This document shows positions 1 to 8,320 of a stretch of 64,000 nucleotides of DNA, in pieces. Made by a program: the position numbers and the translations under genes. Within the stretch, counting starts at the first letter, position 1, and each line of letters begins with the position of its first letter. The notes under the pieces are model-generated. The model was not told the origin of the DNA and ran no database searches. It worked only from the letters and a program-made list of their open reading frames with translations. Origin of the DNA: CBDEGK01 sp965237855 (GTDB lineage: Bacteria; Pseudomonadota; Gammaproteobacteria; Pseudomonadales; Halieaceae); assembly GCA_965237855.1 (NCBI GenBank), contig CBDEGK010000008.1, positions 186,001 through 250,000 of the forward strand. The letters are read 5' to 3'.

Positions 1-447
1 GGAGCGGGTGATGCCGTATTGCTTTTCGATGGGCTGGTAGGGATCGGTATTGGCGCCAATGGTGATTGGCCGGCAGCGGTAACTGGGCTTGCGAAAACTT
101 TCTTCGAGTTTCTCTGCCGCGTTGTGCTTGTAAGTGAGCCGGGTTTCGAAATCCAGCCCCGGCGACAGGTCGAGCCAGGCATGGGTGGGTCGTGCGTAAC
201 AATAAATACAGCCGTGTTCGCAACCGCGGTAGGGATTGATGGACTGCTCGAAGGGTATATCCGGCGACTGGTTGGTGGAAATGATACTGCTGACGGTTTC
301 GCGCCGGCACTCAGTGACGGGGCTGTCCTTCGAGATAGCCTCGGAATCCTGCACTCTTTCAACCTGGTGGGGCAGGTAGCGGCTGCCGCGGTTGCTGCCA
401 GCGCCTCGGCCTTTATGGACGCCGTGGCTTGTAGAATCACTGTACAT
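1..447 (-). CDS. PA0069-family radical SAM protein (N-terminal part, cut by window edge)
   Basis: This is the first 149 codons of a radical SAM protein; the gene runs off the left edge. From ATG at 447 it has a basic, glycine-rich N-terminus (KGRGAGSNRGSRY), then INPYRGCEHGCIYCYARP with the three cysteines of the 4Fe-4S/SAM site in CxxxCxxC spacing near residues 74-81. It continues with the LDFETRLTYK and ANTDPYQPIE segments typical of the PA0069/SplB-like family. The family is widespread in proteobacteria and its substrate is unknown to me. It is transcribed away from the SpmA/B-like gene; the two start codons are about 70 bp apart, so both promoters lie in 448-517. Confidence 0.88.
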   Translation of the reverse strand, partial: MYSDSTSHGVHKGRGAGSNRGSRYLPHQVERVQDSEAISKDSPVTECRRETVSSIISTNQSPDIPFEQSINPYRGCEHGCIYCYARPTHAWLDLSPGLDFETRLTYKHNAAEKLEESFRKPSYRCRPITIGANTDPYQPIEKQYGITRS

Positions 448-517
448 AAAAACAGTATACGCCCAACTGCAGCACAGTGGAAGATTTGCGTGGCATAATC
501 AGCTAAAAAGGATGCCT

Positions 518-1750
518 ATGCTGCACCGAATCTGGTTGGGTTTTTTCCTGGTGGCGGCTTTTGCCGGGATGTACCAGTGGTTGTTGCTGGGGGACAGTGA
601 TGTCTTTCAGCGCATGGTGGCGGCCATGTTCGCAATGGCTAGCCTGTCGGTGGAACTGGCCATTGGCTTGATCGGTGTGCTGAGCTTGTGGCTGGGGGTG
701 GTGGCGCTGGGGGAGGCCAGTGGCCTGGTACAGAAGTTGGGTCGCCTGATGTCGCCATTGTTCGTTCGCCTGATGCCCGATGTGCCGGCCGGCCACCCGG
801 CCATTGCCTCCATGACCCTCAATTTCTCTGCCAATGTGCTGGGCCTGGACAACGCCGCCACGCCACTGGGTATCCGCGCCATGCAGGATCTGCAAACCCT
901 GAATCCGAAGCCGGATACTGCCAGCAATGCGCAGATCCTGTTCCTGGTACTCAACACCTCTTCCGTGACCCTGTTCCCGGTTACCGTATTGCTCTACCGG
1001 GCGCAATTGGGCGCGCCAGACCCGGCCATGGTGTTTATCCCGATCCTGTTGGCGACCAGTTGTTCCACCATCACTGGCTTGCTGGTCACAGCCTGGGTGC
1101 AACGCTTGAACCTCTGGAATACCGTGGTGCTGGGCTGGCTGGCACTGGGATTCGCGCTGTTGTTGTCACTGGTGGCCTGGTTTGCGACTTTGTCTGCGCA
1201 GGAGCTGGCGCGGCAATCCAGCATGATCAGCAACCTGCTGATTCTTACCCTGGTGATGACCTTTCTGTGGTTTGCCCATCGCCGCCAGGTCAACGTCTAT
1301 GAGACTTTTGTCGAGGGAGCCAAACAGGGTTTTCAGACGGCGGTGGAGCTGATTCCCTTCCTGTTGGCGATGTTAGTAGCCATTGGCCTTTTTCGCGCCA
1401 GTGGTGCACTGGATGGGTTGCTGGAAGCGCTGCGCTGGTTGGTTGCCGGTGGTGGCTGGGACACGGCCTGGGTGGATGCCATGCCGACGGCGCTTATGAA
1501 ACCCCTGAGCGGTTCCGGTGCGCGGGCGATGATGATTGAGACCATCAATCAGCATGGGGTGGATTCCTTCCAGGGCTTACTGGCCGCCACCATGCAGGGG
1601 TCAACTGAAACTACGTTTTATGTACTGGCAGTGTACTTCGGCGCGGTGGGAATACGCCATGCGCGCCATGCCGTGGTCTGTGGGCTGCTTGCCGACGTCG
1701 CCGGAATCACTGCCGCTATTGCTGTAAGTTATTGGTTTTATAGCGTTTAA
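518..1750 (+). CDS. SpmA/SpmB-like nucleoside-recognition (Gate) domain membrane protein
   Basis: A 410-residue polytopic inner-membrane protein. The N-terminal half has the SpmA-like pattern (LDNAATPLGIRAMQDLQ, then LNTSSVTLFPVTVLLYR and TSCSTITGLLV). The C-terminal half is SpmB-like (EGAKQGFQTAVELIPFLLAM, MKPLSGSGARAMM, MQGSTETTFYVLAVYFGAVG). Firmicutes encode these as two spore-maturation proteins; proteobacteria often carry them fused, with an unknown transport-like role. I chose ATG 518 because AAGGA at 508-512 is correctly spaced; ATG 512 is too close to it, and the frame is open further upstream to 392. It stands alone between a divergent radical SAM gene and an HxlR gene. Confidence 0.85.
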   Translation: MLHRIWLGFFLVAAFAGMYQWLLLGDSDVFQRMVAAMFAMASLSVELAIGLIGVLSLWLGVVALGEASGLVQKLGRLMSPLFVRLMPDVPAGHPAIASMTLNFSANVLGLDNAATPLGIRAMQDLQTLNPKPDTASNAQILFLVLNTSSVTLFPVTVLLYRAQLGAPDPAMVFIPILLATSCSTITGLLVTAWVQRLNLWNTVVLGWLALGFALLLSLVAWFATLSAQELARQSSMISNLLILTLVMTFLWFAHRRQVNVYETFVEGAKQGFQTAVELIPFLLAMLVAIGLFRASGALDGLLEALRWLVAGGGWDTAWVDAMPTALMKPLSGSGARAMMIETINQHGVDSFQGLLAATMQGSTETTFYVLAVYFGAVGIRHARHAVVCGLLADVAGITAAIAVSYWFYSV

Positions 1751-1826
1751 TAACTTTTTAGCCACCGCTCGCATATTTGGCCCCGATGCGCTACATTTTG
1801 TGTAGTAAATTTGAAGAGGTGCGCAC

Positions 1827-2684
1827 ATGGAGTACGGCCAGTTCTGCCCAATTGCCAAGGCGGCAGAAGTGCTCGGTGAAAAATGGACCATCCTGATCCT
1901 GCGTGAACTGCTCTATGGCAGCAACCGATTCAATGACCTCCAGGTAGCCATTTCCGGTATTTCCCCCACCATGCTCACCAAGCGTCTGCGCGACCTTGAG
2001 ATCAAGGGTGTGGTGGTAAAAGATAATCACGATTACCGGCTCACCGAGTGTGGTCGAGAGTTGGCACCCCTGGTTCGTCAGTACGCGATCTGGGGTATGC
2101 GCTGGGCCCGCGGCGACATGCCCGACGATGAACTGGACGCGCAGTTACTCATGTATGACATGCGCCGCCGTCTAAACACCGAATTTCTGCCTCCCGCCGG
2201 CGCCAATATTCACGTTCACTTCAAAGACCAGGGCGACGCCAGTGACTGGTGGCTGTTGGTGCAGGGCGGTGAGGTCGAGCTGGTGGATGAGGAGCCGGAG
2301 GGCGAAGAAGACCTGTTGATCGAATCCGACCTGCGTTCCCTGACCCAGTTGTGGTTGGGAGATCTCAGCTTGCGCGCTGCGTTGACCCGGCAACTGCTGC
2401 GCTTGAAGGGTAGGCCCCTGTTGATTCGGTGTATTGAAGACTGGTTGCCACTGGCACGCCAGGCTGCGATTCGACCCGCGCGACCACCTAACAGACAAAT
2501 ACGGCCAGCCGCAGCAATGGCTGCCACAGCAACGGCTGCCGCTGAGCCTACCCCCAAACCTGCCCCCAAGGCCAAGGCAAAAACCAAACCGAAGCCCAGA
2601 GCAAAAACCAAGGCCAAAGCGAAAGCAAAAACCAAGGCCAAAACAAAAGCCAAAACAAAACCCGCGCGCAAGAAAAGTAGCTAG
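1827..2684 (+). CDS. HxlR-type winged-helix regulator with lysine/alanine-rich histone-H1-like tail
   Basis: A 285-residue protein. Residues 1-100 are a clear HxlR winged helix (FCPIAKAAEVLGEKWTILIL, then ISPTMLTKRLRDLE and YRLTECGREL). Residues about 105-225 form an acidic domain of the SCP2-like sort sometimes found behind HxlR domains. From about residue 226 the protein becomes Ala/Pro-rich, and from about 244 to the end it is almost only K, A, T, P and R in KAK/KTK repeats, resembling the tails of histone H1-like bacterial proteins such as AlgP. The tail probably binds DNA non-specifically. The coding DNA of the tail (about 2555-2681) is a run of short purine-rich near-repeats that could slip. 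It converges on the LLM gene, overlapping it by 4 bp at a shared CTAG. Confidence 0.88.
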   Translation: MEYGQFCPIAKAAEVLGEKWTILILRELLYGSNRFNDLQVAISGISPTMLTKRLRDLEIKGVVVKDNHDYRLTECGRELAPLVRQYAIWGMRWARGDMPDDELDAQLLMYDMRRRLNTEFLPPAGANIHVHFKDQGDASDWWLLVQGGEVELVDEEPEGEEDLLIESDLRSLTQLWLGDLSLRAALTRQLLRLKGRPLLIRCIEDWLPLARQAAIRPARPPNRQIRPAAAMAATATAAAEPTPKPAPKAKAKTKPKPRAKTKAKAKAKTKAKTKAKTKPARKKSS

Positions 2685-3586
2685 CTGAACATCTCCCGCA
2701 GTAACGCCATTGAAGACTGAATGTCAGCTTCTTCTATGCCACTTACCCGGGGCCGCACGGCGATCAGGTGGTTCATGTTCAGGCGCTCAACATAGAGCTC
2801 GATCTTGTCCAGCACCTGTTGCCGATTGCCGATAATGCACCAGTCGTCAACGGGGACCTCTTTCGGCAGGTTGGGAGGGCGCTGTGCATCCCTCAGTTTG
2901 TCTCGCAGGCGGCTGCATTCACCGTCATCGTCACTGATATAAATGGTCCGCATGATGACCACTTCCCGCGGCCTGGGTTTATCGGCGGCCGCCATGGCCG
3001 CATAGAGCTGGCGGTGATTGTCTTCCAGCTCCGCCAGGGTTTCGATTGGCGACGCTAAATAGGGCAGGCCGAGGGAGCCGATCTGGGCGATCGCCTTGGG
3101 GCCGAAACCGGCAATCCACAAGGGCGGATGCGGCTGTTGTAGCGGCAGCGGTGATAATGTCAGCAGGCGCTCCGAATCCCCCACATAATCACCCCGCCAG
3201 GCCGCCAGCATCGTTTGCAGAATATCCTCAAAGCGCTCCCGCTTGTCGCTTCGATTAACCCCAAAAGCTTCCAGCATGCCTGCCTGGTAGCCGCGCCCCA
3301 GGCCCAGAATCAGGCGGCCCTGGCACAGCTGGTCGAGAGTGGCCACCTGTTCAGCGGCCAACAGGGCGTGACGTATCGGCAACAAGTAGGAGGTCGTGCC
3401 CAGTAACAGTTTCTTGGTGCGGCCAGCAATGGCGGCCAGCAACATCATCGGCTCGGGCAATGACGGCTTGCCGGCAAAGTGGCTTTCCGGCAGGAAGAAT
3501 GAATCGTAACCCCAGCTTTCGGCTAACTCCGCCTGTGCACAAATGGCCTCTGCGCTGAGGTCACTGCGCAGGCGCCAGGGGGTCAT
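2681..3586 (-). CDS. LLM-class flavin-dependent oxidoreductase
   Basis: A 301-residue luciferase-like monooxygenase-family protein, expected to use F420 or FMN in a TIM barrel. It opens LGMTPWRLRSDLSAEAICAQ, continues with AELAESWGYDSFFLPESHF and GTTSYLLPIRHALLAAEQVA, then LDQLCQGRLILGLGRGYQ, which is the family signature, and ends with an IGNRQQVLDKIELYVERLN segment typical of LLM proteins. The open frame extends to 3733, but the upstream part is the shadow of the neighbouring gene; the first sensible ATG is at 3586, 16 bp after the stop of the epimerase gene. It is likely the last gene of a three-gene minus-strand operon with the two epimerases. Substrate unknown. Confidence 0.85.
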   Translation of the reverse strand: MTPWRLRSDLSAEAICAQAELAESWGYDSFFLPESHFAGKPSLPEPMMLLAAIAGRTKKLLLGTTSYLLPIRHALLAAEQVATLDQLCQGRLILGLGRGYQAGMLEAFGVNRSDKRERFEDILQTMLAAWRGDYVGDSERLLTLSPLPLQQPHPPLWIAGFGPKAIAQIGSLGLPYLASPIETLAELEDNHRQLYAAMAAADKPRPREVVIMRTIYISDDDGECSRLRDKLRDAQRPPNLPKEVPVDDWCIIGNRQQVLDKIELYVERLNMNHLIAVRPRVSGIEEADIQSSMALLREMFS

Positions 3587-3602
3587 ACCAAGATGTAATG
3601 AA

Positions 3603-4613
3603 TTAATTGGCGAGGTCTCCCGCTTCTTCGTCGGTGATGTGGCCGGCACTGTGCAACCAGCGCACGGTATCTGCCAGGGTCTCTTCAACGGGGCGCATCT
3701 GCAAGCCCAGCTCGGCTCGGGCCTTGCTGTCATCCATTTTTACCCAGTGGGTGGCGTAGGTCATTGCCTCGTAGGTGACGGGTATGTCGAGCGGTGTGTC
3801 CCGGCGTTTATTGATACTGTCCAGCAGTCGGCCCAGGCCCAACATGAAACTACCCGGCACCGGGATCTTGCGCATCTTGCGTCCGGTGAGCTTGCTGAGA
3901 ATATCCACGAACTTGCTCCAGGTTACAAAATGCCCACCCAGGGTATAGCGCCCTGGATACAGGTCGGTTTCCAGTAGCGCCAGGTGTGCCCGTGCAATGT
4001 CGCGGACATCGACCCACTGATTGCCGCTGGGGGGATGGGAATCGTACCCGACAGGTAACTGACCAGGCCCTGGTGGGGTTCGGTCAGTCCTGGATCGTCC
4101 GGTCCAATGACCGAGCCGGGGTAGGTGATGTGAATAGGTGCGCCGGCATCCTGCAGACTGCGCACGTATATCTCGCTGTCGACCTTGGATTTGCCGTAGG
4201 CGTTTTCCGCGGAACCGGGGGGGCGAGTATTCGTTGAGAAAACGGGCCTCGGGATTATACAAGGCGGTCACACTGGAGACGTGAACGATGTGTTCAACGC
4301 CGGCATCGACGGCGCCACCAATGACCAATTTGGTGCCACCGACGTTAGTGCGCTGGACCAGTTCGGCGTCCTTTTGATCGATAGAAACCATGGCAGCAGT
4401 GTGTACCACGCCATTGCAACCCGTTAGTGCGGCGCGGATGGCGCTGGCGTCAGTGACATCACCGCAGACGAAATTGCGAATGCGGTCACCGAACATGCGG
4501 CGCATCTTGGCCTCGTCGCGCACCAGCAGACGCACGTCGTGGCCTGCACCCATCAGCGCCATAGCCGTGTGGTAACCAATGAAACCGGTACCCCCGGTGA
4601 TCAGGATTTGCAT
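3603..4613 (-). CDS. NAD-dependent epimerase/dehydratase, with two compensating frameshifts
   Basis: An extended-SDR (epimerase) paralogue of the gene just upstream. It has the Rossmann motif ITGGTGFIGYHTA at the N-terminus and HVSSVTALYNPEA further on. About 60 residues in the middle (after EYSPP, up to GNQWVD) are nonsense in the running frame. The expected residues, including the catalytic-type YGKSK and ITYPGSVIGPDDPGLTEPHQ, are in another frame. The switch points are a 7-G run (4217-4223) and a 6-G run (4029-4034). Removing one base from the first and adding one to the second restores a full 336-residue enzyme that aligns with its neighbour. Either the gene is dead or both homopolymers were miscalled. 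Its start overlaps the upstream gene by 13 bp. Confidence 0.8.
   Translation of the reverse strand: MQILITGGTGFIGYHTAMALMGAGHDVRLLVRDEAKMRRMFGDRIRNFVCGDVTDASAIRAALTGCNGVVHTAAMVSIDQKDAELVQRTNVGGTKLVIGGAVDAGVEHIVHVSSVTALYNPEARFLNEYSPPRFRGKRLRQIQGRQRDIRAQSAGCRRTYSHHLPRLGHWTGRSRTDRTPPGPGQLPVGYDSHPPSGNQWVDVRDIARAHLALLETDLYPGRYTLGGHFVTWSKFVDILSKLTGRKMRKIPVPGSFMLGLGRLLDSINKRRDTPLDIPVTYEAMTYATHWVKMDDSKARAELGLQMRPVEETLADTVRWLHSAGHITDEEAGDLAN
4029..4034. other. Homopolymer (G6), second frameshift point
   Basis: Six G on the plus strand. Seven would rejoin IPIPP to SGNQWVDVRDIARAH in frame, compensating the first lesion. Confidence 0.75.
4217..4223. other. Homopolymer (G7), first frameshift point
   Basis: Seven G on the plus strand (C7 in the gene sense). 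Six would keep the epimerase in frame as SPPGSAENAYGKSK. Confidence 0.75.
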
Positions 4614-5608
4614 AATTTTCCAGCCCGCTTGTCCGAGAGATGGCCAGCCCGGTGCAGCCAGCGCAGTGTATCTTCAAAGGTTTCCCGACTATCCCTGAAC
4701 TCGAAGTTAAATACCTGCCGAGTGAGCTCGTTGTCGATGAGCGGCGTGCGGGTGGCAAACTCCATGGCTTCGTATGAGAGAGGAGAGTCGATGCTGGTAA
4801 AGCGGCGGGCGAAATCTATCAGGCTGCCGATCCAGCGCATCATGAAGCCCGGCAGCTGAACCAGCAATGGCCTGTTGCCGGTGAGCTCAGAAATTGTGCG
4901 ACTGAATTCACGCCACGGCACGATATGACCCCCCAGTGGAAAGCGCCGTTGCTGCGGCCGTTTTTCTGCGATCAAGAGCAGGACCCGGGCGATGTCGCGT
5001 GCATCGATCCACTGACCGCCGCTACCCAGCATGGGGGCCAACGGGCCGGCGAAAATCAGCAGCGCCTCGTGGGGCTCGTTGAGTTCCGGCGCATCGGGAC
5101 CAATGATGCCGCCGGGGTATACGCTGTACACCGAGTTGCTGCGGTTTTCCAGGTCGCGAATATATTCCTCACAGGCGATCTTGGAGCGAGCGTAGGCAGA
5201 ACTTGCTGTGCCGGGTGGCGAGTCCACAGTAAGTTTCTCCGCCACGCCGTGGTAGAGGGCACTGACACTGGAGATGTAGATGATAGTGGCGACACGTTCC
5301 TGCAGTGCCAACTCCACTACCATGCGTGTGCCGCGCACATTGGTATCAAACACTCGCTGGCCGTCACTGGGATTGACCGAGACAATTGCGGCGGTGTGAA
5401 TACAGCAGTCACAGCGGTTGAGTGCCTGTCGAACACTGGCTTCATCCATGATGTCACCGACCACGAACTCAGGTGTTTGATCGGGGTATAGTCGACGCAG
5501 TTTTTCCTCGCTGCGAATCAACAGGCAAACTTCGTGGCCCGCTGCCATGAATGCCCTGGTGGTGTGGTAGCCGACAAAACCCGTGCCGCCAGTAATCATT
5601 ACTCGCAT
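4601..5608 (-). CDS. NAD-dependent epimerase/dehydratase (extended SDR)
   Basis: A 335-residue intact extended SDR: Rossmann motif ITGGTGFVGYH at residues 5-15, IYISSVSALYHG, the catalytic-type YARSK, and YPGGIIGPDAPELNEPHEAL. It ends with the same HRAGHLSDKRAG-type tail as its downstream paralogue, so the pair arose by tandem duplication. ATG 5608 is chosen because AAGGA lies 5-6 bp upstream and the protein then begins MRVMITGG; the open frame continues to 5692 without support. Substrate is not evident; dihydroflavonol-reductase-like sugar or steroid epimerase/dehydrogenase is the nearest description. Confidence 0.87.
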   Translation of the reverse strand: MRVMITGGTGFVGYHTTRAFMAAGHEVCLLIRSEEKLRRLYPDQTPEFVVGDIMDEASVRQALNRCDCCIHTAAIVSVNPSDGQRVFDTNVRGTRMVVELALQERVATIIYISSVSALYHGVAEKLTVDSPPGTASSAYARSKIACEEYIRDLENRSNSVYSVYPGGIIGPDAPELNEPHEALLIFAGPLAPMLGSGGQWIDARDIARVLLLIAEKRPQQRRFPLGGHIVPWREFSRTISELTGNRPLLVQLPGFMMRWIGSLIDFARRFTSIDSPLSYEAMEFATRTPLIDNELTRQVFNFEFRDSRETFEDTLRWLHRAGHLSDKRAGKLCKS

Positions 5609-5976
5609 GACGTTCCTTAATCCTGTTACTAGTTCACAGTTTAGCTGTTGCGCGTTGACCTGCCGAGCGAATCGGAGGACTATCTTCGTCAACGCATTAC
5701 GGCATAGTGCGTTACATAATATTCGAACACAACGAACACAGAATTATGATTATTTCCTCAAACAACATGCGACAGATCGCACTATGTAAACCACACGGTT
5801 GTAGTCCCGTGTCGAATGCATTTGTGTGGACACGCACATAGGTTTGAGGAAGCATAAGTTTACTAACATATAAGTAACGAAAGGCCTCCGAGGACCCAAA
5901 AGCCCGGAGGCCTTTTTCGTTTATACCGCACAAGCTCTCCACCTTTTGGATCCCGGACGGGGAAAGGGTGAGTACC
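5609..5976. other. Gene-free divergent intergenic region
   Basis: About 370 bp between the minus-strand epimerase operon and the plus-strand MFS gene. Apart from a strong plus-strand terminator-like hairpin at 5880-5917 I see no gene; short frames here have no coding character. It must hold the promoters of both neighbours and may hold a short leader or small RNA ending at the hairpin. Confidence 0.5.
5880..5917 (+). terminator. Orphan intrinsic terminator upstream of MFS gene
   Basis: Perfect 11-bp stem AAAGGCCTCCG / CGGAGGCCTTT with a 14-base loop, followed by T5 on the plus strand. No plus-strand gene lies before it and the MFS start is 60 bp after it. It may therefore end a small RNA or act as an attenuator in the MFS leader. 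Confidence 0.7.
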
Positions 5977-7206
5977 GTGACACGGGCATTGAGAGCAAAC
6001 ATAGCTGTTATATACCTGATTGGATTTTTCCACAGCTTCATGCTGGTGGTGCCTATATTTGTGCCGCTGATGCAGGACTATGGCCTGTCCATGTCGGAGG
6101 TGTTGCAGACCCAGGCGGTGTTCGCCCTGACCGTGGCCTTGCTTGAAGTGCCCTCTGGTTACATCGCCGATATATGGGGGCGCAAGCGCGCCATCGTGTT
6201 GGGCTCCTTGCTCAATGGTTTTGCGTTCCTGTGCTTGCTGTACGCCGACGGCTTTGCCGACTTCATTCTCTATGAAGTGATTATCGGGATGGGCGTCAGC
6301 CTGATAAGCGGGGCTGACCTGGCGCTGTTGTACGACAGCGAAACCTGGCTGATTGACAACGATGACAGCAGCAATATCGAAGCGCGACGCTCTCTCGGTC
6401 GATTGATCGCAATTGAGGCGGGAGCCAGTGGTTTTGCCGGCATTCTCGCCAGCATGATCTTGCTGTTCTCTGACATGGATGCGCTGCTGTGGGTGCAGGC
6501 CATGGTGGGCTTTGTGCCCCTGCTGGTGAGCCTGATGCTGACGGAAACCCCGCGCCCCGGTTTGGAGGTTGATCACGCCGGCAATGCCCGGCAGATTTTT
6601 GATCTGTTGTTATTTGGCAGGCCGGTGGTGTTGTGGACCACCCTGGCGATTATCGCCTTCGGTCTGCTGTCGCTCTACTCATTCTGGTTGTACCAGAAGT
6701 ACTGGGAGCTGGCCGGCATCGCGGTGGCGTACAACGGCTATATCTGGGCCGCCTTCGCCATGACGGTCAGTATTGCGGCCCGTTATGCCCCGGCCCTGGA
6801 GTTGCGATTGGGTTGGCGCAATACCCTGCTGTTGGCGGCAAGCCTGCCAATCATTGGATTGCTGGGTATGGCACTGGCCTCGGGCTGGGTGGGCGTGGCT
6901 TTCGGGTTCGCCATCCAGGTGGCACGGGGTTTAACCCTGACCTTGTTTTACGACGCGCTCAATCGGCGCGTGCCCGGGGAATTTCGTGCCACGATGAACT
7001 CACTGGTGAGTCTCGGTGTACGGGGTATGTTCATCGTCACCGGCCCCGCCCTGGGTTATGCGCTGGATAGCCGCGGTATGAGTTTTACCCTGGTCATGCT
7101 GGTGATGATCTTCGTTCCGGTGTTCCTGCTGGTGATTGCCAATCTCGGCAAGCGAATTGCCAGGGAAGAGCCCGCCGAAGATACCGAGGCGATTGCCGTC
7201 AATTAA
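5977..7206 (+). CDS. MFS transporter
   Basis: A 409-residue major facilitator with 12 predicted membrane segments. After helix 2 it has the loop signature (EVPSGYIADIWGRKRAIVLG), an MFS motif-A variant. A central cytoplasmic stretch (ETPRPGLEVDHAGNARQIFD) separates the two halves. GTG 5977 is preferred because GGAAAGG at 5961-5967 is then 9 bp upstream; GTG 5968 would sit directly on that ribosome binding site. It is followed by a strong terminator, so the gene is probably monocistronic. Substrate cannot be told from sequence. Confidence 0.85.
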   Translation: MTRALRANIAVIYLIGFFHSFMLVVPIFVPLMQDYGLSMSEVLQTQAVFALTVALLEVPSGYIADIWGRKRAIVLGSLLNGFAFLCLLYADGFADFILYEVIIGMGVSLISGADLALLYDSETWLIDNDDSSNIEARRSLGRLIAIEAGASGFAGILASMILLFSDMDALLWVQAMVGFVPLLVSLMLTETPRPGLEVDHAGNARQIFDLLLFGRPVVLWTTLAIIAFGLLSLYSFWLYQKYWELAGIAVAYNGYIWAAFAMTVSIAARYAPALELRLGWRNTLLLAASLPIIGLLGMALASGWVGVAFGFAIQVARGLTLTLFYDALNRRVPGEFRATMNSLVSLGVRGMFIVTGPALGYALDSRGMSFTLVMLVMIFVPVFLLVIANLGKRIAREEPAEDTEAIAVN

Positions 7207-7230
7207 TACCTACCTGTCCCCCAGGTCTTT

Positions 7231-7256
7231 GCCCCGCCCCCGCGGGGCTTTTTTTT
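7231..7256 (+). terminator. Intrinsic terminator after MFS gene
   Basis: GCCCCGC / GCGGGGC stem, CCCC loop, then T8, starting 25 bp after the MFS stop codon. Confidence 0.9.
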
Positions 7257-7270
7257 GCTATTCTGCTTGA

Positions 7271-8293
7271 ATGCCCAACACCCGTGACACCTCGATTCTC
7301 GCCACCTTCGTGGTACCGATTGCCAAAGCCCTGCGTCTGCACGGCGTTGATCCCATGCCGCTGTTGGAGCAGGCGCAGATCGATCCCGCCCACCTGATTA
7401 ACGCCGACAGGCGCATCAACGGTGAACAGCTCGATTCCCTGTTGCGACTGTCGATAAAAGAATGCGACAGTGCGGCTTTTGGCCTGGAAGCAGCTGAGCA
7501 GGTGCAACCGGCGACCTTGCAGGCCCTGGGCCTGGCTTTCCTGTCCAGTGACACGGTGCTGGATGGTCTGCGCAGGCTGGTGCGCTTCACCCATGTGCTC
7601 AGTACCGGTATGAAACTGCAGCTGGTGGAGAGGGGTGAATACGTCGACCTGGAATTTCATACGCGGGAGGTGGTGGAGGAAGACGATGCGTTTTACGCCG
7701 GCCTCGATTTTGGCATGGGGCTGGTTACCATCATGTGCCGCTTGACGCTGGGGGAGTACGTCAGCCCCTTCCACGTGGAAACCCGTCGACCGGAACCCGA
7801 ACAACCGGATCATTGGGCGGCCTTGCTCGGGGCGAAGATTTCTTTCGGCGCTGAGCGTGACTGTATGCGCTTCGTACACGCGGATATTGTCGATCAGCTG
7901 GTTACCGCCAACTCGGAATTAGCTCGCGTCAATGACGAGCAAGCCGAGGCTTATATAGCCGGCTTTATGGATGTAACTACCGCACGCGACGTAGTGGGAA
8001 AAATTGTCCAACAGCTGCCCGATGGTCCGCCCAGCCAGAAAGAAGTGGCCGGGGCCTTGAATGTGAGCAACCGCACCCTGCAACGTAAACTCAAGGAAGA
8101 AGGCACCAGCTTTATCGACCTGTTACAGCAGACTCGTTTACAGTTGGCGCAGAAATACCTGGGACAACCCCATCGCTCCATCGTCGAGATTGCCTATCTG
8201 CTCGGTTTCTCTGAGCCCAGTACGTTTTCCCGCGCTTTCAAGCGCTGGACCGGCCAAGCCCCGGTAGATTACCGGGAAGCTTTGCTATCATGA
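7271..8293 (+). CDS. AraC-family transcriptional regulator (OruR/ArgR-type N-terminal domain)
   Basis: A 340-residue AraC-type regulator. Residues 1-200 are the 'arabinose-binding AraC' N-terminal domain (VVPIAKALRLHGVDPMPLLE, INGEQLDSLLRL). The C-terminal 100 residues carry two helix-turn-helix motifs: SQKEVAGALNVSNRTLQRKL, and IVEIAYLLGFSEPSTFSRAF followed by KRWTGQAPVDYR. This subfamily usually controls an adjacent catabolic or lipid gene; no obvious target is adjacent here except the UspE-like gene 27 bp downstream. The start lies 14 bp after the preceding terminator, so the transcript must start close to the ATG or inside the terminator region. Confidence 0.9.
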   Translation: MPNTRDTSILATFVVPIAKALRLHGVDPMPLLEQAQIDPAHLINADRRINGEQLDSLLRLSIKECDSAAFGLEAAEQVQPATLQALGLAFLSSDTVLDGLRRLVRFTHVLSTGMKLQLVERGEYVDLEFHTREVVEEDDAFYAGLDFGMGLVTIMCRLTLGEYVSPFHVETRRPEPEQPDHWAALLGAKISFGAERDCMRFVHADIVDQLVTANSELARVNDEQAEAYIAGFMDVTTARDVVGKIVQQLPDGPPSQKEVAGALNVSNRTLQRKLKEEGTSFIDLLQQTRLQLAQKYLGQPHRSIVEIAYLLGFSEPSTFSRAFKRWTGQAPVDYREALLS

Positions 8294-8320
8294 ACAACCC
8301 TATAGCCGCGGAGAGCTGAG

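Noticed and set aside
503..1102. 199-residue minus-strand frame inside the SpmA/B-like gene
   Set aside because: Gln/His/Gly-rich antisense shadow of a strongly supported membrane protein; no motif.
2216..2671. 151-residue hydrophobic minus-strand frame
   Set aside because: Its Val/Ala/Phe repeats are simply the antisense of the lysine-rich tail of the HxlR gene.
3923..4165. Separate 80-residue gene with ITYPGSVIGPDDPG
   Set aside because: It is the out-of-frame middle of the epimerase at 3603-4613, not an independent gene.
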